Shown here piece by piece: positions 12,043 through 23,917 of a stretch of DNA of 64,000 nt. The DNA comes from Panagrolaimus kolymaensis (Eukaryota; Nematoda; Chromadorea; Rhabditida; Panagrolaimidae). The notes below the pieces were generated by a model. The model searched no databases. It was given only the letters and a program-made list of their open reading frames with translations, and was not told where the DNA came from. Made by a program: the position numbers and the translations under genes. The stretch covers positions 1,240,001 to 1,304,000 of the forward strand of contig JAJQJQ010000013.1 of NCBI GenBank assembly GCA_028622995.1. Direction: 5' to 3'. The stretch's first letter is position 1; every line of letters begins with the position of its first letter.

Positions 12043-14214
12043 TTAACCTTCAAATAGCTTCCTTGATGCTAGTAACATTAATGCTATGGTTGCTCCCATC
12101 ATTATTGTTAACGAAAAGTTCACAATGCTGAAAAATCAAAAAATTTTTCAATCATCAAATTTTTTTTAATTAACACAAAAAATAGCAAAAAACATGCCGA
12201 GATGATGGACAAGCAGAAGAAGACGAAGAAGAATAAGCCAACGACAAAACATTTTCACTTTCACCACCACCACCAACAAAACCAAACCCTTCAACTTTAA
12301 CAAAACAAACCTTTAAAACTTCTTTAAGAGAAAATAATGAACGATTTTTATATAAATCATAAAACTTTTCAGCTGGACATTCTATTCCACAATTTGGAAT
12401 GGTTTTAAGGACCACTTTATTAAGTCGACGGTAAAGTATCTGAAATCAAAATTCACTCTTACATAGTTAAACACATTTAGGATTAAAGTTAGATTGTTTG
12501 GAAGGAGGGATAACTAGCTTACTTCAAGTTCAAAAGTTCCATTATCATTTTGGAAAATTTCCATTATTATTGCTCCTGCATATGGAACTTGATTATTGTC
12601 AGCTATTTTGAGGGAATAAAGTAAGGAAAGGAGTGTTCCATCGTGCTAAAAAAATTGTGAAGCAGGAAAATATAAAATTAAAAAATTATAAAACTATGAA
12701 ATCAGAAAAATAAAATGGAAAATATTTAAGTTGGCCTATGCCACAAAAAATTAACATAAAACTATTTTCTCGAGACAATTAAACAAATTTTTTTTTCTTC
12801 ATTTTGTCTGATGAAACCATTTTTATTTCATTTTATAAAAAAAAAATATTATTTACCGCAGAATAAAGCATCATTTTGGATGGATTTTTTTGTTTATTTT
12901 CCATAACATTTTTTACACGATTAACCCAATCACCAAGTAAAAATCCTCCACGAAGTTTATGCAATTTTTCCTCCTCGAATTCACTCAATCGTCGAGTTCG
13001 ATCTATTTCGGTTAAAATTTCAATGGTGGTTTTATTTTGATATTGAGGCCAAATTTTATTTATCCATTCAGGTTGAACCAAACCGTGGTAAATCTAAATT
13101 TTTTTTGGAATAAATAACTTTCATCTTGAGATACAATTATTAAAAAAAATTAGAAAATTTTTACTTCTTTTTGAACATTAGAAATTTTTCCTGCTTGTTT
13201 TACTGTCATTCCATCACCAAATCCAGTGACATTGGATAAAAATGCAAAAAGTTCCGAATAATCTTCAGCAATTTTTTCGAGTTTCTTGGAAGTGTTTGTG
13301 TCATAATGTTTGTCATATTCGGGGCAATCAGTGCTGGTTGGTTTGAGAAGCTAAAAAAATTAGAATAATCCTATTTTGAAAAAAAAAAACTGATAGTTGC
13401 AATAGTTTCTCACTCTAAATTTTTTTTATGTTTCCTCCAAAAAAAATTAGTCATAGCGCCTAAAGTTTTCTATTATCGCAAAAATACTATAGATTTATAA
13501 TTGAATTTTATGTTTGTACTTACAAAATCATCTTTAGCTTTGCCCGTGCTATGAATGGGAATAGGAAGTTGTTTTTTATGATTTCCACCATTTTCATCAT
13601 TGCTGTTGCTGCTGCTGCATAAATTTAATTGATACATTCCATCTATAAATGCTTGAGCTGAATTTAAAGCTCGATCGGAATCTGATGATTGAATGTAAAT
13701 CTAAAACCCTTATTTTTTTAAACATTTATGAATCAAAAAAAGTATTTGTCGCTAGCTTACTTCATCGGGATGATAATTTTCACTTATAAATTTTCCAATA
13801 TATCGTTCTCTAAAAAATTTTCCAAGGTCTTCCATTTGAGTTACACCTAACTGAAAAAAAGAGATTTTTTAAAAGACAATCCATAATATTTCTATGAGTA
13901 TTTTCTTAGAGCATTAAATTTCATAGAGAGTTTTTTTTATATTCAATTTTTAAGTAAAATTTTGAATTTGAAATTGCTTAAAAAAATATTATCATTCCAA
14001 AATTTTTTTAAAAACTTACTTCAGTTAATTGTGACCATCCTCTTGGCCAATAACTAACATTATAAGGATCATTGGGATATGGCAATTTTGTAGGTGATCG
14101 ATCTCCATGCCTCCAAATAGCTTGAACAAATTTAAGTTCACGTAATTCAACCAAATTAATAAAACTGTTAAAGGTTAAAACAATAAAAAATAATGAAATA
14201 ATATAATTTTTCAT
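12043..14214 (-). CDS. Histidine acid phosphatase, membrane-anchored
   Basis: Predicted 444 aa from exons 14214-14020, 13850-13761, 13700-13524, 13350-13165, 13093-12857, 12645-12523, 12439-12198 and 12127-12043. Signal peptide MKNYIISLFFIVLTFNSF. The catalytic RHGDRSP lies at residues 35-41 (nucleophile His36), and the proton-donor HD pair at 296-297 (HDGTL), so the enzyme should be active. It would hydrolyse phosphomonoesters at the surface or in an acidic compartment. The last exon gives a single TM helix (SLTIMMGATIALMLLAS) and a short RKLFEG tail. This needs a GC donor (TCTCG|GCATGT) in intron 7; a GT donor three bases on gives a polar tail instead. The start at 14214 is preferred over an upstream in-frame ATG because it begins the signal peptide. 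Confidence 0.92.
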
Positions 14215-14937
14215 TCCTTTCTTTAATTCCAACTTCGAAGTAACACAAAAAAATATATAATTCAACGATGACGAATCCTTCTTTTTTTGTTTGTTGGACG
14301 AATGAAAAATCAAAAAATGAAAAGAAAAAAATAAAGCAGCCTTTCTCTGTCTCTTTTTTTTAAAACTCCCTTTTTCGGAAGTCATGGTCAGTGTCATTTA
14401 TTATATTTCATGGTTTACGAGTCTCTTTCCAAGCGTTATGAAACCATATACATAAAAAATGAGGGATCAAAAGTTAGTCATTTTTGTCAGTTTTGTGAGT
14501 GACATTTGTGACTCTTCTTTTGCTAGAAAAAAAATGAAAAAGACAAAATCATAAAAAATGAAAAATTGCAAGGTTTTTAAATGAAACATTTAAAACCCTT
14601 TTCAAGATTGATGCCGAGATTAAAATTTTCTGAAAAGACAAAATGGTTTAAAAATATGACACTTTTAGATGCACATTTTTTAAACCCAAAAATAGTCAAG
14701 TTTTGATTTATGGTTTAGAAAAGTCTATCTTGTAAAAAATTGGACAACATTTTACTAAAAAAAAGGGAAAATCTTTCTCTGCAACTTCACCTACAAAAAA
14801 AAAAAGATTTTTAATAGCTTTTTTATAAAAATTATTTTTTCTTTGTTGAACCCATCTTCTAAGTTTCTAAGTTTAATAAAATTTATATCACAGTTTTTTT
14901 AAAGTTCAAGTAAAGCAAAAAAAGTTTTATTCAAAAA
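14215..14937. other. Intergenic, AT-rich
   Basis: Spacer between the Ly6-like gene and the acid phosphatase, both on the minus strand; holds the phosphatase promoter. Nothing else seen. Confidence 0.5.
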
Positions 14938-15613
14938 TCAAAAAACAAATATGAAAATAGTAAAGCATAAAATTATCGATGACACATAATTCATTTTTAC
15001 ATTGCTGCTGCTGCCTTCACTCATTAAAAATGGATTTGTTCCATTAAACTAAAATGTTTTAATTAAAAATTATTATTTTTTAAATCGAATTTTGGAAACT
15101 TACGTAAGGTGTATTACACATAGGTGATTCACAACATTCATAAACACTTTGAACAAGAGTTGTGTTGTGGTCATGGAGGCCAGGAGATTTGCAATTGACT
15201 TCAACTTTAGAAGCATAGGTTTCATTTGTCAAAGCCTGAACAATCTTTTTGAGATTATTTGGTGTATAATTTATTATTGCTGTCAATGCTCGGTCTAAAA
15301 AAAAGTAACTTTTCACCATGAAATTTTTTTCTTTAATATTTTTTAATTTTTCTTTACCTTTATCCAATACAAATCTAAACCGAGCACAAACACAAAATTT
15401 TCCATCGCTCGTTGCATCTTTTTTGTTACATTCTTTTTTCAAAGCGGTCATGGACTTTGAAAATGATGATGTCGATGATGCAGAAGCAGTGGTACCATTG
15501 GAATATTCCAAATATGCAGATGATTCAAATGAGCAATCCCGCGATAAACCATATTTTGGTAAAAGTATTAAAAAAATTAAAACAAAAATTTCAAAATATA
15601 TAAGAAGCCTCAT
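14938..15613 (-). CDS. Ly6/uPAR-like GPI-anchored surface protein
   Basis: Predicted 185 aa from exons 15613-15358, 15294-15104 and 15048-14938. The N-terminal ~24 residues are a hydrophobic signal peptide. The ectodomain has spaced cysteines (RDCSFESS, KKECNKKD, KFCVCARF, VNCKSPG) and ends with ECCESPMCN, matching the CC...CN closing motif of three-finger Ly6 domains. The third exon encodes a small-residue segment (SEGSSSNV) followed by a terminal hydrophobic tail with no cytosolic domain (YVSSIILCFTIFIFVF), the usual GPI-attachment signal. Likely displayed on the outer plasma membrane; Ly6 proteins often modulate receptors or channels. Ligand unknown. Confidence 0.75.
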
Positions 15614-18578
15614 ATTTTTTCTGTTTTATTTTTCAATCAAAAATAAAAAACAAAATATATGAATCAACGGAAATAAGAAATTTTTTTTTGTGCAATTCAT
15701 ACTTTTTTTAAGGCAGCAAAAAAATGCAAAAAGTAGCAATAATAAAAGCGTCATAACCGATAGATAAAAAAAAGATGTGGAAATAAAAATGGAAACAAAA
15801 GTATATCGATTTATTGATTTGTTAATTTAATTTAAACTTTAAGAAAATAAAATACTGATATACCAATATTTTTAGTAAGCAAGCAATTGATTTAAATAAC
15901 AAAAGAGAAGCTAAAGCGTTAAAAAAATATTGAAAGCAAGAGAGAACAAAGAAAGCAAGCGTTCCACACAAAATCATCACTCAAGAAAAAATAATCATTA
16001 TTTATAAACTAAAATGAAACTATAGCGTTTTTATTTTCCGTTTATAATCTCTTTTTTTTAATGAAATAAATCTATAAAAATTTTTCCGAATTTGCAACAA
16101 CAAAAAAGGATTCGTTACATTTTAAAAAATTTTTATACTTTTTATTTTTTATATTTTGTTTTATTTTAAACGAAGAAGAAAAAATGAGGGCATCTGTACT
16201 TTTTAGAAAAATTGAATGTGACTCAAGAAAGTTTTGTTTGAATAATCTTTGTTATTTTTTTTAAATACCTTATTTAATGTTAACATATAGTGCGTTTATT
16301 AATGCCATTAAATTATTTCCGAAGGATTAACGAATCCAAAAAAGTTTAATATTTTAACAATTAGAGACCAGACAAATCAATTAAAAAGGTTTAAATTTTT
16401 TTTTTTTCATCAAAATTTAGTATTATTTAATTTTTTTACAGTTTCATAAAAACTATATTCTTTCCCTTTTTTTGTCGAAGAACACAGTTTTTTTTCATTG
16501 TTTTTTTCCTCATTGGTTGTGTAGTAAATATGTTTGTAACCAACACCTGATGATCCTTCATTCATTTACGCACTTTCTTGCTTTCCCTTTTAATTTCTTT
16601 TCTTTAGTTTTAAAAGAAGTTATTATTTTTTTATTACCCTTTTTTTGATAAGCATAGAAAAGCATAGAAAAAAAAGATTGTTATAATGACAATGAAAATA
16701 AGACACCTAACGATACTTACGACCACGCAAAACATAAAATAAAATAATTTTGAAATTTCTTAAATTCCATTGAGCAGAAAAAAGAAATTTTGATGGAAAA
16801 AGGCTTAAAATTATTTGTGTGCAAAAAAAACTTTATTTTTATTGAGGTAATAATTATGTAATCAAAGTTTTTTAATACCTTCAATTACGTCATCATCATC
16901 AAAAATGGCCATCATTTTTCTTTGAAAAGTTGATTGTTGTTTTTGATTTGGTGACTTAATGACGAAGAAAAGAAGAAAAAAAACAAATCATTAAAAAAAA
17001 GAAGGTAAAATGAAGATCAAAAAAAGGTGTGATTAAATTTTTGTTGACACGTTGAGTTCCGGAAAAATATTTGAGAAATTACGGTAAAGTTAGATTTTAA
17101 AAGGAAATTTTTTTGGAAATATGAAATTTAAAGAGAACCTAAGATTTTTAAATATTTTCCGTTAACGGTCTTAGTGAATCAGAAAATTAGTTACTTTCTT
17201 TAAAAAAGTTTCATCAAAATTATGCATTTTTTAATTTTTACTATTTTTCTTTCCAATGCCAGCTTTCTTGGCAAATCAAGGAAATTTCATAGGATTTTTT
17301 ATTTTTTTCTTCTTTCAAAATGATGTTTTAAAAAAATTACATGGGTGAAGCAAATCAAACATTTTCATCTTAATTGGCAATATAAAGTCCGTTAGTCAGT
17401 CATCAAAAAAATAAAAGATTATAACTAAAATCCTTAAAGCTTAAAAACATGCATAAGTAAGCGGAGGAGAAAGAAAAATATATGTACCATCAATAAAAAA
17501 TTTTTTGGAAAAAGCACACGTCATTTCTTTTTTAAAAGTAAACTATAGTTAAGTCTTTCAAGTCCAGCAAAATGTACGGTACGCATAATTATAATTTTTT
17601 CATTTTTTAGTTTTGTTCTTTTCTTTACTTTTTTTTCTTTGATTCTTGAACTAAAAAAAGATTTATTAATTATTCATGCAAATAAAAAGAAAAGTAACAC
17701 ACACACAAACAAAAAAATTTTTAGTGGTAATTATCACAGATTTTTTTCTTCTTTTTTTATTTACATAGGGATTCACATTCTTTATTTGGAAAATAAAACT
17801 CGAAAAGCTATCATTTCAATTTTGCAAGTTTGATGAATAATGAATGCTTGCTTCTTTCTTGAGATGAAGGAGTGTACTGCCATTTATTTATTTTCTATTT
17901 CTAAATTTTTTTAAAGGTTGCAAGCTATAAAAGGAATATTTTGAATCGCTACTAGGCAATACTTTTTTTTACTTCCGATTTGTGTTTGACTCTTTCAACA
18001 CTTTTCTTTTAAACTTCAGGTATTCACACATTTTTCCATGTCAATCAAAAAAAGTGTTGTTAAAGAAAAAGTCAAATAACTCTTTTCTTCTCTTTTTTTT
18101 CATTACCTTCCAGAAAAAAATAGGCAAGTGAGCTTTTTTTTCTCGTTGGCCGTTGCGAACGAAGGAAATTGAAAGGTGGAAAAACAAGCGAGCAGTAAAC
18201 CTAATTTTTTTTGACGACGGCGACGACGCTCCTTGAGCCCCTTAAAAAACTTTGAATTTTATTCTCTTAAAAAAAGACTCAACTCTGATAAGAATGTTAA
18301 AACTTACCTTTCTTTCCTTTTCCTCTGTCGAAGAGCTCTCCATAAAAATAAAAGAGTATTAAAATCAGGGAAGCTTACGTCAAAGAAAGAAAAAAATTTA
18401 TCGATAAAAGTGACTTAAAAACGCCCCAAATTCTTCACTTTTAACTTTTTTCCTTATTGTTTTCGACATTCCCAGTTGATTGACTCCACTCCATTCTTTT
18501 ATTTTATTTTATTTGACATTTAGATTCAAATTTAATATTTTATCTTCCACATTTTTTAAAAAAGAAATTTAAATAAAA
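15614..18578. other. Gene-free 3-kb region
   Basis: Very AT-rich DNA with many A and T homopolymers. Small open frames (17639-17833, 18233-18418) show no splice or domain support. No repeat boundary recognised. Confidence 0.5.
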
Positions 18579-19925
18579 ATGTCATCATTAAAAATTGCAA
18601 CTGGTTTATTCCTTGCTTTTATAGTGATTTCTGTTGCATATGGTAAGCTTCAGCTTTTTTAAATATTATTTGGTTACTTTAAAAAAATATGTTTAATCAT
18701 TGTTAATGGATTTTTAATTTTTTATGAACTCAAGGCTCTTTGCTGCCAGATTTTATTACTTTGAATCTCGATTATGAAAATTTATTAAAACTTGCTTAAA
18801 AATAAACTAAAATTAAAATTCTAAAGAATCCAATTTTGGCAATACTAGAATTTTAGGACTCTTAACCTTTCTCTTTTGATTTTTAAAAAAGCATTCATTA
18901 ATTTATAAAAAATTATTTTTTATATATAAAGAAATACCTTAAATCTCGATTGTTAGTTTCACTTTCAGGTGCGCCCGCAATAACCCAAGTTCAAACCAAA
19001 GAATCAGAATTATCAGACAAATTAATTGCATTACAACAACAAATATCTGAAATTCAAAATGCTATTGGAAGTGCACAACAACAACAACAACAGCCCCAAG
19101 CTCAACAACCACAACAAAATTTATTACTTTCACCTCGACCAAGATCCGCAGCATGGCAACCTATGAAGCGAATGGTTGCATGGCAACCCATGAAACGCTC
19201 GGATGCTATTGTTAGTAATGAATTACAACGAGATCAATGTAAGTTTATTTTTTGAATCAGTTTTCTTTCTCGCGCTCAAACCTTTCTTAACCTTTTTTCG
19301 AATCTTTGTACCATTGTCTGAACTTTTTCGAAATAAAAAAATGGTTCTTATTTGACTTCATTAATTATTTCTTCGTTTTGGAGACTTAAAAATTTTAGCA
19401 ACAAAAAAATATTTTTAATTTTTTAAAAAACTCTAACCTTTTTGGGTCTATGATTTTTACCGTACACTTTTAACCTTTGTTCATTTACCTTCTTTCGTTT
19501 TTTCCAATATTATTAAGCTTGCAAATATTTCAAGAAACAATACTCTCTTCTTCTCTCTTTTTTTTCGCATTAAAAATTTTTTTTATCAAAAAAAAGTCAT
19601 AAAAAATTATTTTATTTTATTTCTTTTTTCTTCCGCTTACTTGCTTTTTTCTTGATTGTTAAGATGCTTAAAACAAAAATAAAATATGCATTGACGCGGG
19701 TGATCGCTCGCTCATTCATTCACTTTCAAAACATGGTCATAATTTTTTTTCCTTCTTAACTTTCATTTTTTCCATTTTTTAGTGTTGCGTGCAATTGAAG
19801 CTCAATTAAGTGATGTATTGCATGCAGGAGAAACTTTGGGGATTACAGCTGAAGAAGTTTTAGCTCATTTACGCCAACGTAATAATAATAATAATGACAA
19901 TAATAATAATTACATTTTTCAATAA
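18579..19925 (+). CDS. Neuropeptide-like precursor with AWQPM-KR repeats
   Basis: Predicted 158 aa from exons 18579-18642, 18969-19238 and 19783-19925. Signal peptide MSSLKIATGLFLAFIVISVA. Two near-identical units end in dibasic KR: AAWQPM-KR (residues 82-89) and MVAWQPM-KR (90-98). This is the pattern cut by proprotein convertases in neuropeptide precursors. Gln-rich spacer before the repeats (residues 57-71). The C-terminal exon forms a predicted amphipathic helix (EAQLSDVLHAGETLGITAEE) and ends in an Asn-rich tail. No glycine precedes KR, so the peptides would not be amidated. A specific receptor cannot be inferred. Confidence 0.8.
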
Positions 19926-20354
19926 ATTAATAATTTATAAATAATCTCATTATTTAATTTTATTGTATTTTAAAGGTTTTTGTTATTAACCGTCACAAAA
20001 GTTGTTGTTTACAAGTGAATGCATAAAAAAAGTTTTTTTTAAAATTTATATAGTTTTAAGTTATCATATTTTTATAATTATTATTATTGTAAAAGTAAAG
20101 AAAAAATAAATTATGTGTATATATGAAAGAGAAAAAAAAGAAGTTATAAGCATCAGAGAATAAACATTATCTCCATCGAATGATGAGTTAACACATTTTT
20201 TACAATCAATAAAAAAGCAAACATAAAAAGGTTTAAACAAAATTCCTGAGTCGTTAATAAAAAATTAAGAAAAAAGGTTAAAACAAAAAATTACAAAATT
20301 ACATAGTTTTTCAAAGCATTTTTAAAGACAATATAAAAATACATACATAATTAA
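19926..20354. other. Convergent intergenic region
   Basis: 3' ends of the neuropeptide gene (+) and the two-TM gene (-) face each other. AT-rich, several AATAAA-type signals on both strands; nothing else. Confidence 0.5.
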
Positions 20355-21741
20355 TCAATATCGCCGAGAAACTACGGTGCTTTCAGTTGCATGGGATTTT
20401 AAGCTGCTTGATGTACTCAATCGTGAACCAGTTCGAGTGGTGGATCTTGAAGCTATTAACCGTTCGCGTCGTTTGATAGCATTTTTTAATGGAGCTGATT
20501 TAATTTTACGATATGCTTGCGCGAGGCAATCATTACACATAAATTCTGATGTCCACATAATTGTACCTATAAAAAGTAATAAGCTTCCAACTCCCATTAA
20601 CGTATAACCAAGTGGAACATAAACGGGTTCTTCTTGAATAACAAAAAGTAAAATACATGCTCCACTTGTGGCCATAACCATGCCTAAAAAAATGAAAATG
20701 AAAAACATTTAATTTGAAGTTTTACTTTATTTTACTAAAAACCTTAAAGATTTTATCAAGCAAAAAAAAAGTTAAAACCGAAAAAATTAAGTGTTTTAAA
20801 AAAAAATTAGATAATGTTTTTAGAAAGGTAAAAACACCCATGTTGGATGAAATTGGTTAGCTGGGGAGTTTTATATTAGATTAGCTTCTGTAAAGCTATA
20901 AAGTGAAATCATGTTTGCTTTTGCATTCATCATATGTACATCTTCGTTTTGTAAAAGCCTATGTACATTTATTGCTGCTTTATTTGCACCTTTGTCTCGG
21001 CTATCAAGGTAAATCCAAAATGAATGTTAAAATTAATAGTTTGCAAAGGTACAAAAAAGGAATAAAAAGTTTCAAAAGTTTTTTCAGTTCAAAAAGATTA
21101 TTATTTCCTTTATTTGTAAAGACAAGTTTTGGGGAAAGTGGAAAAGGTAAGCGAATTTACCAGCGAAGAATTAATTACCGGTTTATCATGCTATAAATTT
21201 AACCTTGACTAGCAACTAACTAGCTAATCTAACAATCCAAAGTTATAATGATTAGATAGATAAATAAACGCAGCTTTATTTTGTTACTAACAACCACCAA
21301 TTTCCTTGCCTCTTTTTTTGGGGTATTAACACTCTTTTTAAACTAACAAATATCGCTTTTTATTATTACTAAACAACCTATCTATCTTTTAATTTTCTCA
21401 ACTCGACGACTACAGTAAAAAAAACTATCAATACAAAATAAAAAAAAGCATACCAGCCATCATCCCAACTAAACTTATTACTGAAGTGGTTAAGCGACAC
21501 ATCGGTGCACCAAATATTCCAACTCTAAAACCAATCACATTCATTTATAGCAAAATCTTTAAAGCGGGTAAAAGAAAGCAAAATATTACTTTGGAACAAA
21601 TTCAGGTATATCAAAATCTTCAAATAAATCTAATGATGATTCATCAATTCCATTTATTGAAATTGCTCGAGATTCCGCAGCAGCAACCGCATCATCAATA
21701 TCATTAGGTTTAGGAGTTCGTGAAGTTTCTATTGTAATCAT
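20355..21741 (-). CDS. Two-TM protein with Ser/Arg-rich tail, family not recognised
   Basis: Predicted 183 aa from exons 21741-21590, 21524-21454 and 20683-20355, phases 2 and 1 join. No signal peptide; an acidic N-terminus (SSLDLFEDFDIPEF) precedes two close TM helices: TTSVISLVGMMAGMVMATSG and LGYTLMGVGSLLLFIGTIMW. Between them is a short loop (QEEPVYVPLG), so this is a hairpin with both ends probably cytosolic. Just after TM2 is a CNDC pair. The tail is basic and Ser/Thr-rich (RSTTRTGSRLSTSSS). An RFX-type X-box lies about 220 bp upstream of the start, which suggests expression in ciliated sensory neurons and possibly a ciliary membrane or transition-zone role. Confidence 0.8.
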
Positions 21742-21962
21742 TTTCTGTTGAACACTTTAAAAAATGAGTAATAGTAAAATCAATATTTAAAAAAATAATA
21801 CATAAAAAGGGTTAGTAGTAGTTGTAGCAAGAATAAAGACAAAGTAAAAACCTTTGAGCAACAACAGCAGAAATAGTTTTTCAGTCGAAGAAAAAAAAAT
21901 GAATGGAGTGACCACTGGTCAACCAACGCCGCCGCCGCCACTGCTGTTTGTTGCTGACGCGT

Positions 21963-21976
21963 GCTTCCATGGCAAC
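21963..21976 (-). promoter_or_regulatory. X-box (RFX/DAF-19 site)
   Basis: Read on the minus strand the site is GTTGCCATGGAAGC, which differs from the RFX consensus GTTNCCATGGNAAC at one position. It lies 222 bp upstream of the two-TM gene's ATG and points toward it, within the distance range typical of C. elegans ciliary genes. Confidence 0.65.
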
Positions 21977-23917
21977 GGTTAAAAAAAATTCAAATTTTAT
22001 GGACTCTAAAAAATCGGCAAATAGCTATATTTCTGACTAAAAAATTTGAGACTGAAGGCAACAAACAAATAAACTTCAGAGCAAAAAAAGGGACGAAAAA
22101 AATTCAAAAAAAAGTGTAATCAAAGCAAAGCATTCTCAAAGCAACCTTTTATCAGCCATTTCATATTTATTTATTTATTTATTAACTTTTATCAACGACA
22201 AAAAACCACAAACAAAAATTCATCAATCAATTTCCAAGAAAAAAACTTTTTTCATTGAAGCTTTTTTCCAGTATTCAAAAAACTCAAAAAGCTTTGAGTC
22301 TCAAAGAGAAGAAGGGATACTGTAAGCATTGACACTCAGCATCAAAAATTGTTGGTTCTTTTGCTGCCACTCTTCTTTTGAAGTTTTTTGTCTTCGACTT
22401 TTTTTTGATTTGGTGAACTTTTTTATCATCCTCTTCATGCCGTCAATCATTAATTATCCTTCCAATTTCTTGCCCAACTTTGTCCTTTTTATCGCTTTTT
22501 TAAAGTGTATGTCCCTTGAATTCCTCGATTATTAGCTTTATCGTTAGTTATTTTCTCTATTAGTGATATCTTTTTTCCCATTCTCCTCCTCCATGGTAGT
22601 TAGTAAAATGGCTAGTTTTAATCAATAGGGTGTAATCAAATCTTGTTGAACTTCACTTTTGTTCCTCGATTAGTTAGTTAGTTTACATAGTTTTAGTGTT
22701 CGTTTGAACAAAAAGTGGGATGCTGCCTTGTGATTAATTTACACCCAAACACTGGAAATTTTTTTTTGTTTGTTGCTGTCTTTTCCAACAGCATGTAGTT
22801 TTTTTTATAACTAACACCTCTTTCCAACTTTACCTTTTGGCTTGCTTGGTTGTTCCCCTTCTCATTCTTTTTCAATCAATTTTTCATATATCTTTCTTTC
22901 ATTTCACCACCTTTTTTTTCGTGCATTTCCCGCACCATTTTTGCTGCTTTCCTTGATATCTTCCGCCTAAACCATTTAGTTGTTAGTTAAACCGCATTTA
23001 ACTATTTTATATTGCTGCATTTTACTAGATAGCTTTTTTAAACCTTGTATTAAAAGTTCATAGCAGCCACAACCAGCATGCAAAATGAACGGGAAAAAAC
23101 AAAAGTATTGCTGCTCTTTTTCACTTCCTTTGAACATTTTTTTGTTGTTCTTTAGTAACAGCAACAAAGTAACCACCAATAAAAAGAATGAAGAAACACA
23201 TTTTTTTGCAGCAGCAACTAAAAAGAGCCCTCTTCTCCTTGGTCCGTCAGCAGCAGTTAGTCAGCTGCAAAAATAAAAGAAGAAGAAGGAAAATGTTTTT
23301 CGTTAAACGATAGATTATTAAAAAATGAGAGAGCTTTTTTGCATAGCAATAGATTGAAAGGGAAAAAAAGGTTGACGACAATAGTGAGAGAATGTTGTTG
23401 CGTTCAAATATATTTTGTTGTTAGTCGTTATTTTTTTTTGTTGTTGCCATTTTTAACATCTTCGATTCCTAGATATATTTACCATTCTAATATTACAAAG
23501 AATAGCAATCGAATGGAACTTTTCTTACATTTTTCCTTACCACATTTTTACATGATTCTTTCGCGTGTTTTTATGAATCGTTATTTACTTTTCTATTGAT
23601 TCATTAGGCTTCTTTCTCCTTATTTTTGTAATAGCTTTCAATAAAACTAGTAAAAGGAAGAATGTTCGAGTTTGAGAATGATAAAGCCAAAAATATTTGC
23701 ATATTTCGTTTACCTCGTGCTTTTATCTTAACGTGTTTTTTTTGATGTTGTTGTTTCTACTTTCGTCACTTTTCGTGTTTTTAGTGCGTGTTTCTTATGG
23801 CTTTTGCATTTCGAAGGGTTCGTCTCTTTTTCTTTTATCTCAAATCTTGTGCCATTTCACTATGCTCATGGTCAACAACAACGTCTAATCACTTTCATTT
23901 TTCAGGGTCTTTTCATT
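21977..23917. other. Divergent intergenic region
   Basis: About 1.9 kb between the two-TM gene (-) and the PCMTD-like gene (+). AT-rich with many GTTAGTTAG-type short repeats around 22.5-23.2 kb. Open frames are short and unsupported. A TTTTTCAG acceptor at 23898-23905, 12 nt before the next ATG, may be a trans-splice or 5' UTR intron site. Confidence 0.5.

Noticed and set aside
20872..21235. TTAGATTAGCT / AGCTAATCTAA inverted pair
   Set aside because: Arms only 11 bp and AT-rich, no target-site duplication, inside an intron of the two-TM gene.
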